A DNA stretch of 64,000 nucleotides from Basidiobolus meristosporus CBS 931.73 (GCA_002104905.1 MCFE01000138.1:62001-126000); one strand, 5' to 3'; shown: positions 46,696 through 57,979, counted from the stretch's first letter. Made by a program: numbers and translations. The notes: generated by a model not told the origin, from the sequence alone.

Positions 46696-47150
46696 CTCAA
46701 TCCGATCATGTAAACACTTGTTTGGCATTCATAATAAATCCCATCATAAAATCGCTATTTCTGTAAGCTATCCAACATATACAAACAAGATTACACCAAC
46801 TGATATCAAGAAGAAACAGCGTAGACGTGACCACATGACAAGCAATAAGAATACTTCTGTCAGGCATATTGGACGGCAAAACCTATATGCTCACAGCATC
46901 ATGAACATTCTTTTAATGACTCCTCACATGATTCATTTTCGCTTTGTTCCCACAAAACTACGAATAATAACAAATAAACTACTAAAATGGAATGGTGGTG
47001 AGCAATCGTGGTGAGCAATCCTGGTGAGCAATCGTGGTGAGCAATAGATGGAAGATTGTTGATCAATGGTACATAGGTTCAATTGGCTGGGGATTGTTTG
47101 ATGATTGGGCACCTACAAGAGCTATCAACATAAGGAAAACTTTACTTAAT

Positions 47151-47440
47151 GAAAACCAAGACTCGAATGAAGATGACAATCAGACATCATGTTACCGTAG
47201 ACGTAGATACAGAGACAGCTAATGATATGAACAGGCCTAATACTATTGTGATCCCACTACAATAAATAGGTCAATGGATCATGTAGTCATTACTACTCCT
47301 ATTCATGTAAGCAATTAGCAAGTAGAGCAGTCTCCGTACAATGCCATATATGCCGAACTACTGGAGTCCATTGCTTTACAGCTCTCAGGAACTTGACCAG
47401 ATATTGTATCAACTATCTGCGCCAGCTGACTTATCCATTT
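47151..47440 (+). pseudogene. Two C-type gene remnants (module 3 relics)
   Basis: At 47151-47222 a tail ENQDSNEDDNQTSCYRRRRYRDS ends in TAA, like the end of the first-C type. At about 47340-47436 a further internally deleted C fragment reads MPYMPNYWSPLLYSSQELDQ, then LYQLSAPA. Together with the A fragment to the right they look like the leftovers of another module. Confidence 0.6.
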
Positions 47441-47624
47441 TGACTACTCAGAAAGGTACTACTGGCTGATATTGCGGGACTGCTTTATTCTGCTCTAACC
47501 TTACTCTTGTTCCTGTGCTGGCATGGATCATACTTCTGCTATTACATATTAAGCAAGCAATATATAATCAACGCAAATCTAATGGCTTTAAGGTCATTCC
47601 CCAGACTCAATATAGTGCTCATTT

Positions 47625-47772
47625 TGTTTAGCACACTCATTGCCATATTGGGCATCTTCCATGGGCTCTGTGAACTGTGTATCTTGGTTAGAGCATCCAT
47701 CAATATAACAGGTGTCTTCATCTGCTATGGAGTATGTCCTATATTGCACAGGCTGATCCATAACAATGAGGA
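47625..47772 (-). pseudogene. A-type gene remnant (C-terminal)
   Basis: About 150 bp matches the end of the A genes in antisense, including the CATCTTCCATGGGCTC, GTGTATCTTGGT and GGAGTATGTC words from the acidic tail. No start, no signal peptide, no open frame. Confidence 0.7.
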
Positions 47773-50035
47773 AATATTTGTCATACCTGAATGAACTGTC
47801 TTTACCTTCTTACTCAGGCCAGGGCCTGCCTGGAACCTGACATCAGCTCTTCTGTCTATCCCCAAGAGTTAAAGGCTGGGATCTGTATCCTTAGGCTCAT
47901 AACTACCTACAATTGCCATATAAGTCTCTTATTTGTTGCAAACAACAATACTGCTCTCTATGCAGCCAAGATACATAGCCTCAGGCTGTGGCCTTCAGAG
48001 GTCTTCAGCCTGAGGCTTCAATATGTCTATAGTCTGCAAGCACAAACCTCAGTGACTAAAAGATCCCAATGGAGACCCTTTTATGCTGAAATCTAACTTC
48101 AGGCTTCCATCCACCAAGGGCCTGAATGTGAGGCTTTTACTTGCAAAAGTAGTTATTGGAGGTGCCTGTCCAATGATAGCCTTGGCTTGATGTCTGTATT
48201 TGCAAAAGCCATCAGTCTAGCATTCCTCTCCATAGGTGTCTCAACTTGAGGCACTCATTTATCAAGTACTGCAGCTCACTGATTACATTAGAAAAAGCCT
48301 TGACATTGAGCTTGTAATGGCCAAACCTGTATTTGTGGCTCTCTCAGACTAAAATCAAGGCCTGAAGCTCTAATCATCTGAAACCTGAGTTCAAGGCCTT
48401 GCAGAAACAAGCCTTGACTTAATGTCCTTGGAGGTTGACAATCTGAAACCAAGGCTCTTTCCAAATGGATATCTTGGCATGAGACTCACACTACCCACTA
48501 CTCTGAGTTGCTACCCCTAAATGTTGAAACACTCATGCCATCTTGTTGCCTGACTGAAAGTCTTCAAGCCTTTCAATGGTGCAATGATTTGCAATCTACT
48601 CAAAACAAATTTCTCCCTCAACCAAGACCTTTCAGCTAATACCATCCCTAGTAGACATCCCAGTAGTTTTGCTGCAAGGAAGAATTACAAGTGGTACTGT
48701 GATGCTATTTTTTTACCTAACAATGCATGAGATTTGCATATTCTTTTGGGTGAGACAATGTGGCCATAAATTAAGCACATAGAAGTGCTTATCACAGCAA
48801 TGGGGCTTGAGGCTATGAAGCATATATCAAGACCCCAACTTGAAGACAACAGTGATATAAGAAGCTGTAAATATTTTAAAGCTAAGTGTACCAATATATA
48901 AGATGCCATCAAGTATCTGCCATGTCATAGTCTTGCAGCAAGTGTACTCTTAGATTATCAGGACCCAAAGCCAGGTGATTTATATGCAACCTGCTCTTTA
49001 TGCAATATACAGGAGCCAGGCAAGTAGGTGAATGTCAGTTTATAATTGATACACTAAGGTAATATATTGGCAATGCCATAAACTCTCAGTCACTAAATGG
49101 CAGGGATGTTAAACCAAAGGCAATAGACCTCTCAAGAGCATGTTGATAGTCAGCCAGGGAGCCATGAGTACAAAGCTGGAAGACATCAAGTATCAGGAAG
49201 GGCACTACCCAAGCAGTAGCTGCATTGTGGTACTCATAAAGAAATGGGCAAAGAACCATATTCAGAATTAATGATACTGGCAGCAGTGAAGTTATGAGAG
49301 AATAGTTAGCTAGGCCAAATCATCAAGGTTCTAGTTATTGCTCAGTGTATCCATACAAGTAGACATCCATAACAGGGATGGTTATGGACCACTAAGAGGA
49401 GTGAATAAACAAATAATAGTCCAACCTTAAATACATGAGCGCCACTGCAAAGAATTCCTGCTTATGTACTGTACAACTGAGTGATTGTGGCTTTATAGTG
49501 CCATACTGTGCCACACAGTGCAGTATGCTCCCAGGTTCTAGTATGCTTAGTCTTTTCCAAGAGATTCTTTGTCATTGGGTGAAGGAAGTGAAGGTAGCTA
49601 GCATTCAGAACTTTGACAATTAAACTCCACTTGTGGATGTCAGGCATGTTTTAGGGCCAAGTTTGCAACCTACTTTGACCATGTAAAAAGTAATTTGTTG
49701 CTGCAGGAGGATCCAATCCGTGTTTGCCACCAGGACCCCACATTGATGCCACTGCAATACTAGCAAGTACTACTTGTGCTGCTCTCAATTGAGTTATGGA
49801 GGCGTTGTAATAGCATTGCTGACTAGACTTCTGATGTGGTACAGAACTTGGCAGTGCTTTGCAGTGGTTACAGTCATAATACCACAAACATGTGGCTTGT
49901 CAGTGTAGTACTTATAAACTTACTGTATGAGTTGCATTGCTGGTAAAATATGCCTTTCACAAATGTACATCTAGCTGCCATCACTTGGCAAAGAGTATCT
50001 GCTTAATATCTCAAAATACTCCCAGACTCCTGGCT
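47773..50035. other. Non-coding stretch with a strong hairpin
   Basis: No gene recognised. Between 47900 and 48600 words like GAGGCTT and CCTTGGCTT recur irregularly, suggesting an old, eroded repeat. At 47978-48016 an 11-bp perfect inverted repeat GCCTCAGGCTG flanks a 17-nt loop. Confidence 0.5.
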
Positions 50036-51560
50036 AATAAACTTCCTTTCCCTACTCCATACTGGTCCTCTGTATGAGTGTAATGCCATTCCTTTTTGTG
50101 TAAATTGCTTTCAAAAGGTATTCAAGTTGGCTTGCATGCAAAAGTTACCTGACATACTTTGATATAGTTGTCTTCAGAAGTGATACTTTGTTGTTGTGCC
50201 AAGCCAGGCCTTGCCTTATTTGACTTACTACATGTTGTGCATCAACATTTAAAACTTAGCCAATTTTACTCCGTCTGAAAATCTAGTACCCTGACTGATT
50301 TTCCCTAACCCAAACATAACAAATTCCAGTTACAGTCTATTTTATCCCACCTCAGAATCTATTTTTAGCTATCACACCTGATCTATTTTCAAATGGTCAT
50401 TATGTTATCAACTTATCTGCCAAGCCTTCCCAGGTGATTAGTCATCTGAGATCTATCCAACCACTGTGCAGTTGCCAAGACATCAGTTGATTGTTGATGT
50501 AATTTTCATTTATCTTATGCACCTATGAACACCCAAATTGATTTCAATCAATCCAGTCCCTTGGCGCTTACTAATTCAACTTGATCAGAAAAGTATAAAT
50601 AAAGTTTACTGAACCTTTTGGTTTAGTGTGTGTCTCAACAAAATTAAGATTCTGTCTCAGCAAATATAAGAATCCAACAATTCCATTCTAGTCTCTATCC
50701 AAGCCTAGTATATCTAGCACTCCAAAGAACACCAAGCCTAGCCTGCCTAGCAAACAAATATCATTGTCTTTATAGCCAACCCAGCTATATCCAAGACCAA
50801 TATTGGATTGGAATCTTTCTGCTAATATTTTGCCACTCTCTGACAATTCTAAGATTCCGCACTTAATTGTCCCTTTGGTTCAGTTAAACCATTCAAGAGT
50901 TTATTACACTTTCTCTTGGATACAACACTACACATTTACTGAGGCTATTGTGCATTTCAATGCCAAAGGGATATCTGCTTACTTCTTGTCCACTGTACTT
51001 GATGTTCCTCCATCAGTCACTCTGTGGATTGCAGATGTACTTGAATGTAGTATTTCTCATGGGACTTGCATATGGCAGAACCTGTAATTTTTTTTGCTTC
51101 CTATCTCCTTACATATCCACACCTTAGGAGACTCTAGGCAAACATACATCTGTGTTCTCTAAGCATCTAGTAGAAAGTAGAGTAACCATACATCAGAGAT
51201 TTATATATTCATACTTATGCTTGCAGCAAAACCTCCCAGGTCTTGTTGAAAGCTCTTTACATAAAATCAATAAATGAATCAAATTACCATTGGTTGGCAG
51301 CTTTTTGGCACTTTCTCCTACACTGTCAACATATGATGCTCAATGCTTCCAATGAACCCAGAGTAAAGTAGCTTTAAATGGCTAGTGAGATGAATATGTA
51401 TGTAGCATCTCCAAAAGAGTTAAGTGCCTTGTGGATAATAATGGACTTTGCCACACATATATGTATCTTAACTGAAATATTCTGTAGCTAGTAGTAAGTA
51501 TTAGATGTACCTACTGCTCTGACATTTATAGCAATTAGATAGAACATGTTTGGCCAGAAC
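50036..51560 (-). pseudogene. Tnp2 transposase remnant, copy E, split by a solo LTR
   Basis: Sequence left of 50232 (GACATACTTTGATATAGTTG) and right of 50928 (TTCAATGCCAAAGGG onward) aligns to 28840-29170 and 32040-32640, the 3' part of tnp2 in the same orientation. The block with CAATGCTTCCAATG near 51340 and CAACATATGA near 51330 is a clear anchor. It is heavily decayed. Confidence 0.7.
50233..50927 (-). mobile_element. Solo LTR, copia-type family, 695 bp, 5-bp target duplication
   Basis: TG...CA ends (TGTTGTGCATC to GATACAACA on the plus strand) with CTACA on each side (50228-50232 and 50928-50932). The interrupted Tnp2 sequence has an unbroken paralogue at about 28920-28935 that reads GATTACCTACATATTGGGG, i.e. 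the empty site with one CTACA. Confidence 0.9.
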
Positions 51561-51860
51561 TGCATCCAGTACCTCAGTACCTGAGCTTCAACTCAAGGGA
51601 CAGTCACTGAGAGTACACAAGGATACAAGTGTGCCCCTGTAACAAGCAACAAAAGAGGCATTATCATCAGGTGTTTAACTTTGCTTGTCACAAAGCTTAG
51701 TTGAATGCAATCTAGCAATCAGGTATATGACTAAAGACAAAATATCACCTAGAGATGCTCTCTCAGCTCAGTACCAAAGATATAATCATAATATAGTAAT
51801 ATTGCTCTATTAGTAGCCTACAACATGGTATCAAGCAACTCTACTGATAAAGTAAGTCAG

Positions 51861-52556
51861 TGTTGTGTTTAAGAGAGAGGTGTGATAAGACTCTTGAATG
51901 GTTTAACCAAACCTAAGTGACAACTAAGTGCAGAATCTTAGAATTGTCATAGAGTGGTGGAAATATTAGCAGAGAAGTTCTGGTCTGATATTGGTCTTGT
52001 ATATAGCTGGGTTTGGCTATAAAGACAACAGAGTTGGTTTGCTATGCAGGCTAGGCTTGGTGTTCTTGAAAGTGCTAGATACGCTAGGCTTGGGTAGAAA
52101 CTTGCACAGATTTGTTGAATTCTTGATTTTGCTGAGACACAATCTTAAATTTGTTGGGACACAAACTAAACCAAAATGTGCAGTAAGATTTGATTATATT
52201 TTTCTGATCAAGCTGAAATAGTAAGTGAAAAGAGACTGGACTAGTTGATATCAGTATGGATGTTGACAGGTGCATAAAATAAATGAAAATTGCATCATTG
52301 ATCAGCTGATGTCTTGGCAACTGCTGAGTTAGATAGATCTCAGAAGACTAATCACTTGGAAAGGCTTAGTAGATCAATTGAGGACACAATGTCCACAAGA
52401 AAATTGATCAGGTGTGACAGCTAAAAATAGATTCTGAGAAGTGATAAAATAAACCATAACAGGGATTAGTTATGCTTGGGTTAGGGAAAATTGGTTAGGG
52501 TCCTAGATTTTCTAATAAGGTAAAATTGGCTAAGTTTTAATTGTTGATGCACAGCA
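51861..52556 (+). mobile_element. Solo LTR, copia-type family, 696 bp, 5-bp target duplication
   Basis: Same family as 50233-50927 in opposite orientation, starting TGTTGTGTTTAAGAG and ending GATGCACAGCA. GTCAG flanks both ends (51856-51860 and 52557-52561). There is no internal coding region. Confidence 0.9.
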
Positions 52557-52561
52557 GTCAG

Positions 52562-55145
52562 TACTATAGAGTACCTGAGATATTGCAGAGGCACTGATGC
52601 ATTGACCATTGGCTTCCTTTGTTTCCAGCCATGCACTCTGAATGTATCCTCTATCTCATTCACTAGCCCAGGTCAAGTACATCATTGACTAAGTGTAACA
52701 AATTAAACAGTGGAAGTATAAAGCTGGTGTGCAATACTTAAACTGGTAATATGGTATTACTTGCATGCACTCAACATATCTTTGGCACAGCTGTATGCAT
52801 TACTCTCTGAGCAGAGGGAGCAAAGTGCAGCTACAGCAAAAGGAGCACTACTTTGCTGTTGTAATTCACTGATATGCAGCTATAATCACCCTATTATGCT
52901 TGCATTGAGGTATATAGGGTGACCTTGTTGGCAGTAAGTGTATACATATGGAGGTCATTAGGGGTCTGTTGACCAGCATAAGCACTTAGTGTAAGCCCAT
53001 TTGGTATTGCTCTTAAACTCCAGTACAGCAATTTGTTCACAATGAAAAATAGCTACCAGAGAGCTTAGTTGGATAATGTACACAATTGTTGGTGCCTTTT
53101 GCATCCTTCTCATCCTAGTTATAGTATTAATGCTTTGAGAAAAAGAACAAGAAAGGACCATCTGAGTACCATAACATTTCAGCTGAGTACAAAGTCTCAC
53201 TTAACTTACAGTGGTCACCATGTAAGATACTAGCTATTTGGCAGACATACTTTTCAGGTGGAAACAAAACCAACTAGAATTAATACCAAATCCAATCATC
53301 AGCTACTCTCTACTTGCTACTATAGTTGCAGCTAGAAATCTAAAGGAAAAACACCAGCAGAATGCCAGCAAAATATCATTGGAATGCCAGTAGAATACCG
53401 GCTGATTATCAGATGAGTTCCAGGTCTGGGATATCTCATAGCAATGTGACATCTATGCTTTCTTTACACCTAGGTTGTTATTTACAAATCTTTGAGAGCT
53501 CTAGCCATTGATCTTGTATAGAGTCACTCAGCAAAAGTATCAGATATCTAAGACATGAAATATCTGAGAGTTGACATAACAGCTGCAAGCTTTGCACACA
53601 TGTTCTTAGAACCATCATCATTGAATTCTTCATGTTTGCATTGCCAAGACCATGTTGAAGCAAAGATAATACTCTTACGTTTGATGAATGATTAGGAGCA
53701 GACCACAAGTTTTACTTGTTCTCCCATTCACTTCCAGTATCTCTGAGACTCTTGAAATATTACACTCTATAATCTGCACAACCACTCTTATTTTCATCAA
53801 ATTTGCTTATGTTCAACTATTTGTGTCCTCACAAGAGCCCAAGTACTTCTTCAGCCTACACACCGGTGCTTTTACTTTGCAAGTTATATCACTACACCTT
53901 TGACATCTTGAGTTTGTTGCTTAGTTTAATTCCTAGACTTTTGAATAGTGTTGGTTTTGCCATTGTTGCCTTGCCTGAAGTCAAACAAGTCATCTTATTA
54001 GCCATATAGATGCTGTTGTTCAAGGCTGCACAACTGAGTACTATTGGAGTGACCAATGTGAGCTACCAAAGGTTCACTATGTGTTCCTCAGGTGCCCAAG
54101 CCAACTAAGCAGTATGAAGTGCTGTGATAGCAGCACTGAGCACAGTTGTCTGGTTAATAGAACTTCTCCATTATATGGATTGACAAGTACTCATCATTGT
54201 CAGAATTAAAGTCATTGTCCTAGTCAAAGCACATCATTTATTCAATCAGGCCATCAGTCTATACTTCAAAGCTGGAACTTTCAAGTTGTTCAAGTCTCTA
54301 AAGTGTTGCGTCAGCTGTGGGCTAAGTATTGGCATTGTAGGTGCAGTGACAAGCTGAGATGATAGATCCAGATTGAGGATGCAATCACTGCAACGGTGGG
54401 AAGAAAACTGAAAGCAATGTCAGTACATCTGACACGGCAGGTTTGTTCATTCACTTCAATGAAGCCTTGTTGGATGAGGAATAGATGTACGGTAACACTA
54501 CGCATCCTCAATATTTCAGTGTCTGCGTTCATATGCTAGGCAAACTCCATACATTCTGATGAATCATCGTGTAGATCTTCTATGCTACTCCGTCATAAGA
54601 TGAGCTATAGAAAATTGAGTTGGTAATCTCCAGTATAACGGTGTCAAACACTTTTCTTCCGGATTGCGCATTTTCTTTGGAGCATCTACTTACCCATTGG
54701 CCATAGTTATTGAGATGGGATTGTGGTATACAGCATTTTATGCAAAGTTGTGTGCCCACTTAAACATTCAGTTATGTGATCCCACTCTTGATTTAGCCTG
54801 AGTGTTGCTATTTCTTAAAAATGAACCTTATGCCTAGCTGGTGATTCTCGTAAGTGAGACAGTGCATACACGAAATAGTAATCAGCATTTAATGTCAACC
54901 AAATGCTTTATAGTATAAAGCTAGAAGTAGATCTGAAAAAAGAGAAAGGCGACGTTGGCGATAGTGATGCTTAGATGTTCTTGGCGCAACAGTTCGAGTC
55001 CTTAGTACGTGTCTGATATTCGGAGCCACTACAACATGACTTAAGCGTTAGTAAGAGTGGCCGAATGATACTTATATGCTGCCCTTGTATATTGTTGATG
55101 TGACACCACTTTGTGCTGCATATCCAATACTATACGAGATAATCC
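52562..55145. other. Intergenic, nothing recognised
   Basis: A few ORFs of 60-80 codons on both strands without motifs, repeats or paralogues. Base composition is more even from about 54300 onward, marking the switch from repeat-rich to gene-bearing sequence. Confidence 0.4.
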
Positions 55146-55640
55146 CTACTCCACCATGCCACTAAATTCCTTGAAAGTTACTGTTTCCGCACTTGCTCCT
55201 CTCCCGCAGCAATCTTTGTTACAACCGCAAATATCATTACCGCCCTTTTGCTGGGTAACCCCACAGACTAGGCTTAAGTTCTCCAGGCTTTTTCTGTCTT
55301 CTAAAAGCGACCCAGGGCGACAAAAAATACGTCAATCCCATTAGTTGCATCAAGAACACGCTTTGCCACGCTTCCACTCTGTGTACCTAGGCTTTGAGAA
55401 AGCTCCTGGATCATCCTCACGCATTCTGCGAACCTTACTTCCTGTCCAGAATGAAGATGCAAATTCTTCACTACACGTCTTTACGTTTTTATATAGCTCT
55501 ACATACTCGGGGGTTGCCGTAGTATTGGGTCGGTTGCGTTCAAGAGGAGCGGCAAAAGAGGATGCAAGTATCATAGCACTGGCTAAGAGGATATCTTGAG
55601 TAGACACTCCTCTACAGCCTTTATATTCGTTATTATATCT
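55146..55640 (-). pseudogene. Probable cysteine-rich secreted-protein gene in three frames
   Basis: Three adjacent minus-strand frames read as one protein. The first has a hydrophobic leader ILLASAMILASSFAAPLERN and PEYVELYKN. The second carries QEVRFAECVRMIQELSQSL and VLDATNGIDVFF. The third carries SLENLSLVCGVTQQKGG, C-G-C-N-K-D-C-C-G and FKEFSGMVE before a stop at 55146. No ATG opens the first frame upstream of the leader except the one inside it (MILASS), so the 5' end is unsure. Either two 1-bp frameshifts or two very small introns are needed; I favour frameshifts. I do not recognise the family. There is no second copy here. Confidence 0.45.
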
Positions 55641-55699
55641 TCTTGGTTTGTAAGTCACACAACATGCAACTTTAATATTAATCACGCTTGGGAAGAACC

Positions 55700-56130
55700 C
55701 AGGGATGATTTAAACAGTCTAGTTCATCCGGTATAAAGTAGCACTTTTCTAGGATTGGATTCATTACTAAGCCGTATCTCTTACATTTGTGCATCGATAA
55801 CAACAGTGTCGTGAACGACCATTACTCACTACTCAGTATCATCTAGACAATTGCTCCGTTTACAACTGGTTTATTGACCATTACATAGGAAAAGATCTAT
55901 GTACTTCGTCTTTGAGGCATCCATTGAATTTCAGTTTAATTTAGTCTGCCAAACCCGGGATTTTGTATTTATTGATCGTAAATTCAATTGCCATATCTTC
56001 ATTATGAAAAGACACTGATGGGTAACGACAAAACAATAGGTAAAGATACTTTATGCTGCTTGCTTCGAGTGATGGTAGTACTTCAAGAATATTTCCTTTC
56101 AAACTCTTTCGTATGGACTAAGTACAAGCT
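55700..56130. other. Intergenic, nothing recognised
   Basis: No gene, repeat or RNA seen between the cysteine-rich gene and the tRNA. Confidence 0.4.
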
Positions 56131-56212
56131 GGTGAGGTGGCCGAGTGGTCTAAGGCGCTGCGTTCAGGTCGCAGTCTCTTCGGAGGCGTGGGTTCGAACC
56201 CCACCCTCATCA
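56131..56212 (+). tRNA. tRNA-Leu, anticodon CAG
   Basis: An 82-nt cloverleaf: acceptor GGTGAGG pairs with CCTCATC, D arm GGCCGAGTGGTCTAAGGC, anticodon stem CTGCG/CGCAG with loop TTCAGGT giving CAG (56165-56167), a long variable arm (TCTCTTCGGAGGC) as in class II tRNAs, and T arm GTGGG-TTCGAAC-CCCAC. No intron and no encoded CCA. The long variable arm and the G after the anticodon fit leucine, reading CUG codons. Confidence 0.97.
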
Positions 56213-56582
56213 TCTATTTTACTCTTAGCTTGCACAAAAATGATAAGAGGAAATATCACAATGCTAACAGTCACTGAGCAGTCTGTCAATCTCGAATCTT
56301 TGTGTTACCTAAGTCAATCCGGTAACCCTGCCAGACACACTCTCTAATATCAAACTTTTCGGTGGAGGGCAGCATCACTAAAGACTGAGGGTGAGTATGT
56401 TAGTACGTAAGCGAAAATCTAATATTAATGCCCGCAGCTCTGATCATGATACAGGTGTGTGCAAGTAAAAAGCTAATCACAAGTAACAACAAGTATAAGA
56501 ATGTCATTTGGATTTTATTGATTGAGAATTTTCAGTTGTAGCGTGGTGATGACTACCTACATCTTCAGCTCATGTCATCGCA

Positions 56583-57080
56583 CTAATTGTATTGAACGTT
56601 TTGCTCTGGACAATCTTCTACGCATTGCATCTCTGCCACAGGGGTTGTGTATTGTATATCTTGGGTGGGCTGCATCAGGACGTAGGGAGAGAAAGAACTA
56701 TCTTCCAAGTGTTCCGCTCCCTTTTGCTTAGCATATTCTAATGCATTGGCCCTACCCTCCAGTTCGAGACTGGGCCCTGCTTGATACTTGACATTGAAGC
56801 CTTTGTTGCTGTTGGCGTTAGCAATGTTCAGGTTATCGTGCTTTCTGGTCACCGTGGTGAAAACCTGGCGCAATAACGGGGATTCGACATTCGTCGTCTT
56901 AACGACAGGCAAAACTCGAGCGTTTTGGTAGCAACCGCTCGCATACTGTGCACATGGTAAGCTGCGATAATGAACCCCTCTATACTCGCGAGTACATGGA
57001 GAAGAACAGCCGATTGGGGCAGCAACGGCAACTTGAAGAGCGGCAAGGCTTAGAATCACTGCTACGGTAGTAGAGCGCAT
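56583..57080 (-). CDS. A-type secreted protein, 165 aa, intact (separate A-B pair)
   Basis: Paralogue of the 40052 gene. Signal peptide MRSTTVAVILSLAALQVAVA, then cysteines C-x3-C-x13-C-x6-C-Y-Q at the same spacing, the conserved VFTTVTRKHDNLNIANANSN and EYAKQKGAEHLED blocks, and C-x3-C near the end. It stops exactly where the 40052 gene stops. Substitutions against the module 1 copy are spread along the mature part, with the middle block the most constant, so it is an older duplicate. TATATAGCATGGGA is conserved about 42 bp upstream. It is 375 bp upstream of the B gene's 3' end. Confidence 0.9.
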   Translation of the reverse strand: MRSTTVAVILSLAALQVAVAAPIGCSSPCTREYRGVHYRSLPCAQYASGCYQNARVLPVVKTTNVESPLLRQVFTTVTRKHDNLNIANANSNKGFNVKYQAGPSLELEGRANALEYAKQKGAEHLEDSSFSPYVLMQPTQDIQYTTPVAEMQCVEDCPEQNVQYN

Positions 57081-57454
57081 GCTGAAGAATAGCTGAGAAA
57101 TAAGCTAGTTGCATAGGCCGCTATATAGCATGGGAGGCTATATAATAAGGTTAAGTCGAGGGCATAAAGTGAGTCTTGTTAGATTGCGCATGTTTTCCAT
57201 TCTGTTATTGACTTTATCGAGGAAGCCTGTAACATATAAAACACATGCACTGGAATGACAGCCTCTGTATATATATATATGGTTCTATCACCGCTGCCCA
57301 TACTTCTCTTCAATACTCACAATGACATTGTGTACAACGATAAGTGCCACTGTTTCTGTGTGTGCATATCAGAAAATTCTTGAGTACTTGTACATCATCA
57401 GCATACCGAGTAATATGTTGCTCATTTTATTTCGTAAGTTTACTTTTACTAGAC

Positions 57455-57979
57455 TTAATGTCTGTTTCCACTGAAATATCTAACTTTGAAGTGGCGACGA
57501 GCAGATCTCTTATACTTCTTGTACCCACCTCTAAGCGCACGCGCTGCTGGCTGAGTGATGATAATTTGTGGCTGTTGCTGCTTGGGCTGGTACAGGGTTT
57601 GATCAATGACCTGCGCTTGGTCGAACTGGTTTGAGTTGGACAAGGCATTGGCTTTACTGGAGGAATGGCCATTGATTTTGTCCAGCAAAGCTTGGGATGG
57701 TTGAAGATTGGAAATATCGAACCCTTGCAACCCAGAGAATCCTGGCTGCTCACCCGAAGTCTCGCTTGTCTGCATTGGCTCACTCATCTCCGAATCATCC
57801 CCCTCCTCAGTTGACGGCTGGTATTCTTGACTGGGGGCCGAAGTGTCCTGATAACAAGCACCCTGTTGTTCGACGCATGGCTCATTGGTGAAGGCTACCT
57901 GGGAGTCACCGAGTGGGGTAGCGGAGATTGCTTGCAACGAAGCGATGGCGGAAGCTAGCAAGAGGAAGGAAAGCTGCAT
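57455..57979 (-). CDS. B-type secreted protein, 174 aa, intact (separate A-B pair)
   Basis: The second methionine (57979) is chosen as start because it gives the signal peptide MQLSFLLLASAIASLQAISA that aligns with the 40870 gene; the upstream ATG at 58000 adds seven residues. The mature part has C-x6-C-Y-Q, an acidic S/E-rich stretch, ALLDKINGHSSSKANALSN, SNQFDQAQVIDQTLYQP, QQQPQIIITQPAA, and the basic tail KKYKRSARRHFKVRYFSGN. Acidic region and cysteine region have diverged, while the tail is strongly conserved with the 40870 gene, pointing to selection on the C-terminal half. Function unknown. Confidence 0.9.
   Translation of the reverse strand: MQLSFLLLASAIASLQAISATPLGDSQVAFTNEPCVEQQGACYQDTSAPSQEYQPSTEEGDDSEMSEPMQTSETSGEQPGFSGLQGFDISNLQPSQALLDKINGHSSSKANALSNSNQFDQAQVIDQTLYQPKQQQPQIIITQPAARALRGGYKKYKRSARRHFKVRYFSGNRH

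Larger units (their letters stand above)
39340..46760. repeat. Tandem segmental duplication of the C-A-B-C secreted-protein module
   Basis: Unit 1 (about 38990-42800) and unit 2 (about 43266-46760) share gene order and orientation C(+) A(-) B(-) C(+) and also the intergenic sequence: GGGATGGGTGGAA at 39409 and 43851, and GTGGTTGATGCAATGCAT at 41869 and 45781. The first C of each unit has the C-x2-C tail and the second C the RGGF tail, so the unit already held two C types before duplicating. Confidence 0.88.

Noticed and set aside
54975-55005. A T-arm-like CAGTTCGAGTCC suggesting a tRNA
   Set aside because: No acceptor stem, D arm or anticodon arm can be built around it.
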